Shown here piece by piece: positions 59,876 to 64,000 of a stretch of 64,000 nucleotides of DNA. A program made the translations under genes and the position numbers. The stretch comes from Hevea brasiliensis (lineage: Eukaryota; Streptophyta; Magnoliopsida; Malpighiales; Euphorbiaceae), in NCBI RefSeq assembly GCF_030052815.1, contig NC_079503.1:43876735-43940734 (forward strand), given 5' to 3'. The number at the start of each line of letters is the position of its first letter. Position 1 is the first letter of the stretch. Under the pieces are notes generated by a model, which saw only the letters and a list, made by a program, of their open reading frames with translations, had not been told where the DNA came from and ran no database searches.

Positions 59876-61715
59876 TAAACACTCTCCACCCAATCACTAT
59901 TTGACAAGCAATTAAAAGGGATTAAAATGACATAAAAATGAGATAAAAATGAAACAATTCCAGCAGCCCCTTCTTCTTATTCCCGTACCAAAGAAAAAAA
60001 AAAGAGAGGAAGACCACCATTAAAGCTCTAAATGAGCTTGATTCCCTAGCCAACTACACCATAAACCTCACCCTCTCTTCACAAAAAATTTCCCTTACCA
60101 CTACAGCTAGACTTGGGCAGCCATTAGAAGAGGAGAAAGTGAAGGAAAGTGAAGGGTAAAAAATTCATCCAAGAGGTTAGTGCCCAATTTATTCTCTCTC
60201 TCACTCAATTCATGTTTAAGGACATGATTTAAGTTGAAATTGTAAGTTTAATGCATAAATTGAACTTTGAGAACTTGGAGACTTGAACAAAATTAGGGTT
60301 TGCTCATGAAATGGTATATGAACATTTTAATGGTCAATTAGTGACCATTTGAATGTGTGTGAGGAGGGAATAAGGTGAGCTGAGGCTTGGCATTTGTGTA
60401 TGGGTGGGCTACCCATGGTGACCTACAGAATTGGACATGAGTCTAGCAAGTTTGGGCAGCCATAACTTGAATTTTACAGGTTCAATTGGTACAAGACCAA
60501 TTGGACAGGAAACTAGACACATAATGGCACAACTTTGGTGAAGAAACCATGCCCAAAAAACCAAACCAAGTAGACCAAAAGTTTGCCCTAATCCGGGTGA
60601 CCTGCAGTCTGCCTGGGCAAAATGACCAAAAGAACGGTGTTTGGTCATTTGGCCATAACTCAGTGGAGAAAGGTCCAATTGACCTGAAATTTTACCAGAA
60701 ACAAGCTGAGATATAGACCAACAACTTTCATGAAGAAGACAAATTTAAATTCTAACCATAACCTAGTCAAATTGCCAACCAAACTTAGGTCACCAAATCT
60801 AGCAGAACCAAATTGCCCAAAAAATCTAGGTACAGGTCACTCCGGCCAGTTATGGAAAAATGACCATAACTTGAGCTACAAAACTCCAAATGGAGTGATT
60901 CAAAAAGGGAATTAAAGAAGAAACAATAAGGAACAACTTTGATGAACAAAGGTTAGCTCAGTTTCCACTCTAAAATTGTCCAATGGAACAATAAACTTAG
61001 GTAATAAAAACTGAAAATTTAGAAATGCATCTAGGGAACTTTAAATTGCAATTGGCAATTAATACTAGCAAATGTAAAACTCAAAATGTGGGATCTTGGT
61101 GTAATTATAATTAATATATCCATTAAGTATGAAAAAGTCAACATTTTGGTTGACTAGTAAGGTGAATAGTAATCAAAATTATTAGTAAATTAAGATGAAG
61201 ACCTAGAACCAACTCTAAGCTTAAATGCTTAGAATTGTATGACAAATGTGGACTATGCATCCTAGTCAAAATTGTTAAAAAGAAATTAAGGCCATAAATT
61301 AGAAATCCATGAAATGTTCATAGATTACTTGAAACATGAAAAATAAGTCACCTAATTGATGTGAATAGATAGTTAGGGCTTATATGCCCATCACAAATGG
61401 AATTCATAAAATATTAGTAACTCAACTTGAAATATAAAATTTGTAATTACATAAGTAGATTCTTGAATGTATAAATGAGAAAGAAAAAATGTTTTGAATA
61501 CAATGGTACATGTGAACCATTGTTTAGAATTATGATCATATAAATGATCAAATGAATGTAAGAATTATAATTGAAATTTATCATGAAATAATGAAGTCAT
61601 AAAACACAATATATTAGTATTTGATGATATTATGTGCCCTTGTATTGCCTAGACACGTGTGTCAGATTGGATAGATTGGCATGCCAATAGGGTATTGTTT
61701 TAGCAGTACTGCGAA

Positions 61716-61830
61716 AGGCTTTATGCCTGTATTCATGGCTTTGTGCCCGTATTCATGGCTTTATGCCCGCATTCATGGCTTTATGCCAACATTCATGGCT
61801 TTTATGCCTGATTATGTGTTATCATGTTTT
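61716..61830 (+). repeat. mini-hairpin array, G
   Basis: Five GGC-TTTAT-GCC units of about 20 bp; one is altered to GCCAAC. Confidence 0.6.
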
Positions 61831-62425
61831 TTTAGCTATACTGACTGCATACGTGATTGACGTTCCGCGTCCCATGGTACGACGGCCCGAGGCATCGCGG
61901 TGTCCAGTGCCAACGACCCGTTATCCAGCTTAGTCAGCCTGTCATAGGTTACTTGGGCAATGAAATTTATTGAAATAAGTTAAGAATATTAGCAATTAAA
62001 AATATAAGAAATTAAATAAAATAAATGAGTAAGATGACCTAAAATAAATTAGAATAGTTATTTATTAGAAAGAATCGAAATGAACTCGACTGATAATAAA
62101 ATTTACTTAATATGAAATAATCTGAGACAACCTAGAAAGTATTGAGAAAATGCTAAAAGATTAGCAAAGAAAATTATAACATACATAAATATTGCAAATG
62201 TGACTTACATAATAATATAAGCATAAATTTATTATTTTTAGATCATTTTTCTTTGTACATTATTACTGTACATTAGCGAAATAAACACTTCCAAAGAAGA
62301 CTAAATTAGGATAAAACATATTAAAGTTTAGAAACCGCATGTGAAGTATAAATAAATCTTAACTATCCGAATTTTGTTTCTACCTTTATTTGTATATTAT
62401 TATTTTTTGTTATATTATTGCACCA

Positions 62426-62467
62426 CTAAGCAGCAATGCTTAGCGCGATGGAATTGTTTCCTTCGCG
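62426..62467 (+). other. double stem-loop, G copy
   Basis: Stem 1 CTAAGCA/TGCTTAG, GCAA loop (62426-62443); stem 2 CGCGA/TCGCG (62444-62467), then CAGGTACTG. Confidence 0.68.
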
Positions 62468-63151
62468 CAGGTACTGAAGTTAGAACCCAATGGACGTTTG
62501 ACTGGGAATTTTGGGAGTTTTGATTTGCAGAAGTATCTGAAGTATTCAAGGTTATCACTTCCTCAGCAATGCATGTAGATAGGGCCCATATAGATCATAT
62601 TTTGTATTTTGTATAAAATGCTAGATATTGTATTATAATGTAGATTATGAACAGGTAATTAATAGGAATGCGATGTAAATTAATTAATTAGCTTTTTCAT
62701 ATGTAATTAATTTATATATCATGTAAATTATGAAATTTTGTAATTAGTTTGCAAATTATGTAAATTAAGGAAATTTGAAAATTTTGCTTATGTAATTTGA
62801 GAATGTTTACATATGAATTGAGTATGAATGGAAATGTATGGAAATGATTATGAAATTGAAATGCATGGATGAGATTTGAAATATGAGAAAATTATGAGAA
62901 TGATTGATGAGATAATTATGATTAGCATGGATAAGATTTTATTTTGGAAATATTGTTGAATTTCAAACAGGTGAATATTGAAATACGCCAAACGATAATA
63001 AAATAGGGGAAACTCCGCTGGTTTCTCCATCGAAAAATAATTGATATTAAATTAAATGAATTCAAAATTATTTAAAAAAATAAAGTAAGATAAGTTAGGG
63101 TGCTCCGGCATCAATTGTAGCACGCCTTGCTCAGCTACACTATAATTGGGT

Positions 63152-64000
63152 TGTAACACCCCTATTTGTATAGCCTAGTATACTTCATTGTTCCGGTGAC
63201 CGGTGTCGGTCCGGACAATTAAGGAGATTAGAACCATACTTAAGACAACTAGAGAAACCATAAACACAAATAATTAGTAATATTCAATTAGTTAAGTATA
63301 AATAAGAAAAACAGAACATAAGAAGTTAAACGAGCCGAGAGTCACAGCGATGGGTGACCTCCTCGAGAGCATCTAAGTCATTTTAAACTCAAATTTCGAA
63401 TCGTAAAATGTGACGCTGCGGTCATTAGGACCCTTATGAACACAGTGGAAAAGAGAAAATCACGAAAAAGAACTGTTAAGCCAGTCAAATAATTATGTCA
63501 GGGAGCCGGAAGAAATATGGAATTATTTGTAAATCGGGATAAACCGGTAAGGGGCAATTTGGTCGATTGACCCCGAGAGCTGACTCCTGACCTAACTGTC
63601 AAATAAAATCGGAGAAAAGAAAATTTCCGAATCGAGAATTAAATTAAAGAACTAATAGAAAAAAATAAAAAGAAAAGAGAGGAAAATGAAAAAGTAAAAA
63701 GGTGATGACATCATGCATGACCTCATGCATGATGCCATAAATAAATTAATTAATTGAATTATTAAATTAGACTTTTGTGGTTTTCCATAAGCTAAAATAC
63801 ATAAAAGAAATAAAAAGAAAAAAAAATCATTTTGGGTCATCTTTCCTTCGTTATTGCCGCCTCCCATTTCCCTCTCCCTCACCATTGATGAACTTCCATT
63901 AAAGCTTGTCTTCAAGCTTTGAAACCCTTACCAAATCCCAAATTTTTCCATAATCATTTCATAAAACCTTATTCCCTTCCCTTGAGAAAGAAAATTAACA
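63152..64000 (+). repeat. D2: start of a D-type LTR, runs off the window
   Basis: TGTAACACCCCTATTTG start, as D1 at 51467. Contains TGACATCA (63706-63713) with a nearby ATGCATGA/TCATGCAT repeat. No coding content in the visible 849 bp. Confidence 0.85.

Larger units (their letters stand above)
59313..63151 (+). repeat. G: LTR inside F, 3' end cut by D2
   Basis: Starts TGTAACACC; the left flank is GATAT. Runs to 63151, where ...CACTATAATTGGGT should be followed by a terminal block of about 13 bases as in B2; instead D2 begins. TGACATCA palindrome at 59856-59875, five-unit mini-hairpin array (about 61716-61830), double stem-loop (62426-62467). Close relative of B2. Whether it is solo or the 5' LTR of an element cannot be seen. 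Confidence 0.88.

Overview
The window is plant nuclear heterochromatin-type DNA. I see no host gene, no rRNA or tRNA gene, and no bacterial-type feature. Almost everything is Ty3/gypsy LTR retrotransposon sequence of the chromovirus Del/Tekay type. The evidence for that is a gag-protease-RT-RNase H-integrase order, a GPY/F module, a C-terminal chromodomain-like tail, primer binding sites complementary to initiator tRNA-Met, and very long LTRs (about 3.1-4.5 kb) starting TGTAACA and ending TGTNACA. The AT-richness and element types fit a eudicot; I cannot name the species from sequence alone.

Layout. 1-4944: minus-strand element A1 (decayed gag-pol plus 5' LTR; its 3' end lies outside the window), inserted into a minus-strand LTR remnant (4945-7076). 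7077-34733: an old plus-strand LTR (C1) split by a complete minus-strand element A2 (7516-28018, target duplication CTAAA) and by solo LTR C2 (30289-33937). A2 itself carries two solo LTRs, B1 (14131-18615, in its protease region) and B2 (21052-25165, in its 5' LTR). 34886-49084: a plus-strand element E with both LTRs, PBS, gag-pol and PPT, interrupted in integrase by a solo LTR (41985-45130). 49090-51466: AT-rich DNA with a 338-bp tandem duplication. 51467-54992: solo LTR D1. 55437-59312: an LTR-end palindrome, a duplicated LTR start, then LTR F with PBS and the first codons of gag. 59313-63151: LTR G inserted in F's leader. 63152-64000: LTR D2 inserted 13 bp before G's expected end.

All coding regions are broken by frameshifts and stops, many of them CAG to TAG, so no copy here can make a full polyprotein. 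The order of insertion can be read from the nesting: C1 before A2 and C2; A2 before B1 and B2; E before its nested LTR; F before G before D2.

The most interesting signals are non-coding and shared by the LTR families: (1) a double stem-loop after the motif TGCACCACT whose stems change in compensating ways between families; (2) an array of small GGC/GCC hairpins; (3) a palindromic TGACATCA site in the presumed U3; (4) an LTR body made of degenerate tandem units of about 190-213 bp. A 75-bp intron-like insertion in the integrase frame of E and a duplicated primer binding site in A1 are also notable.
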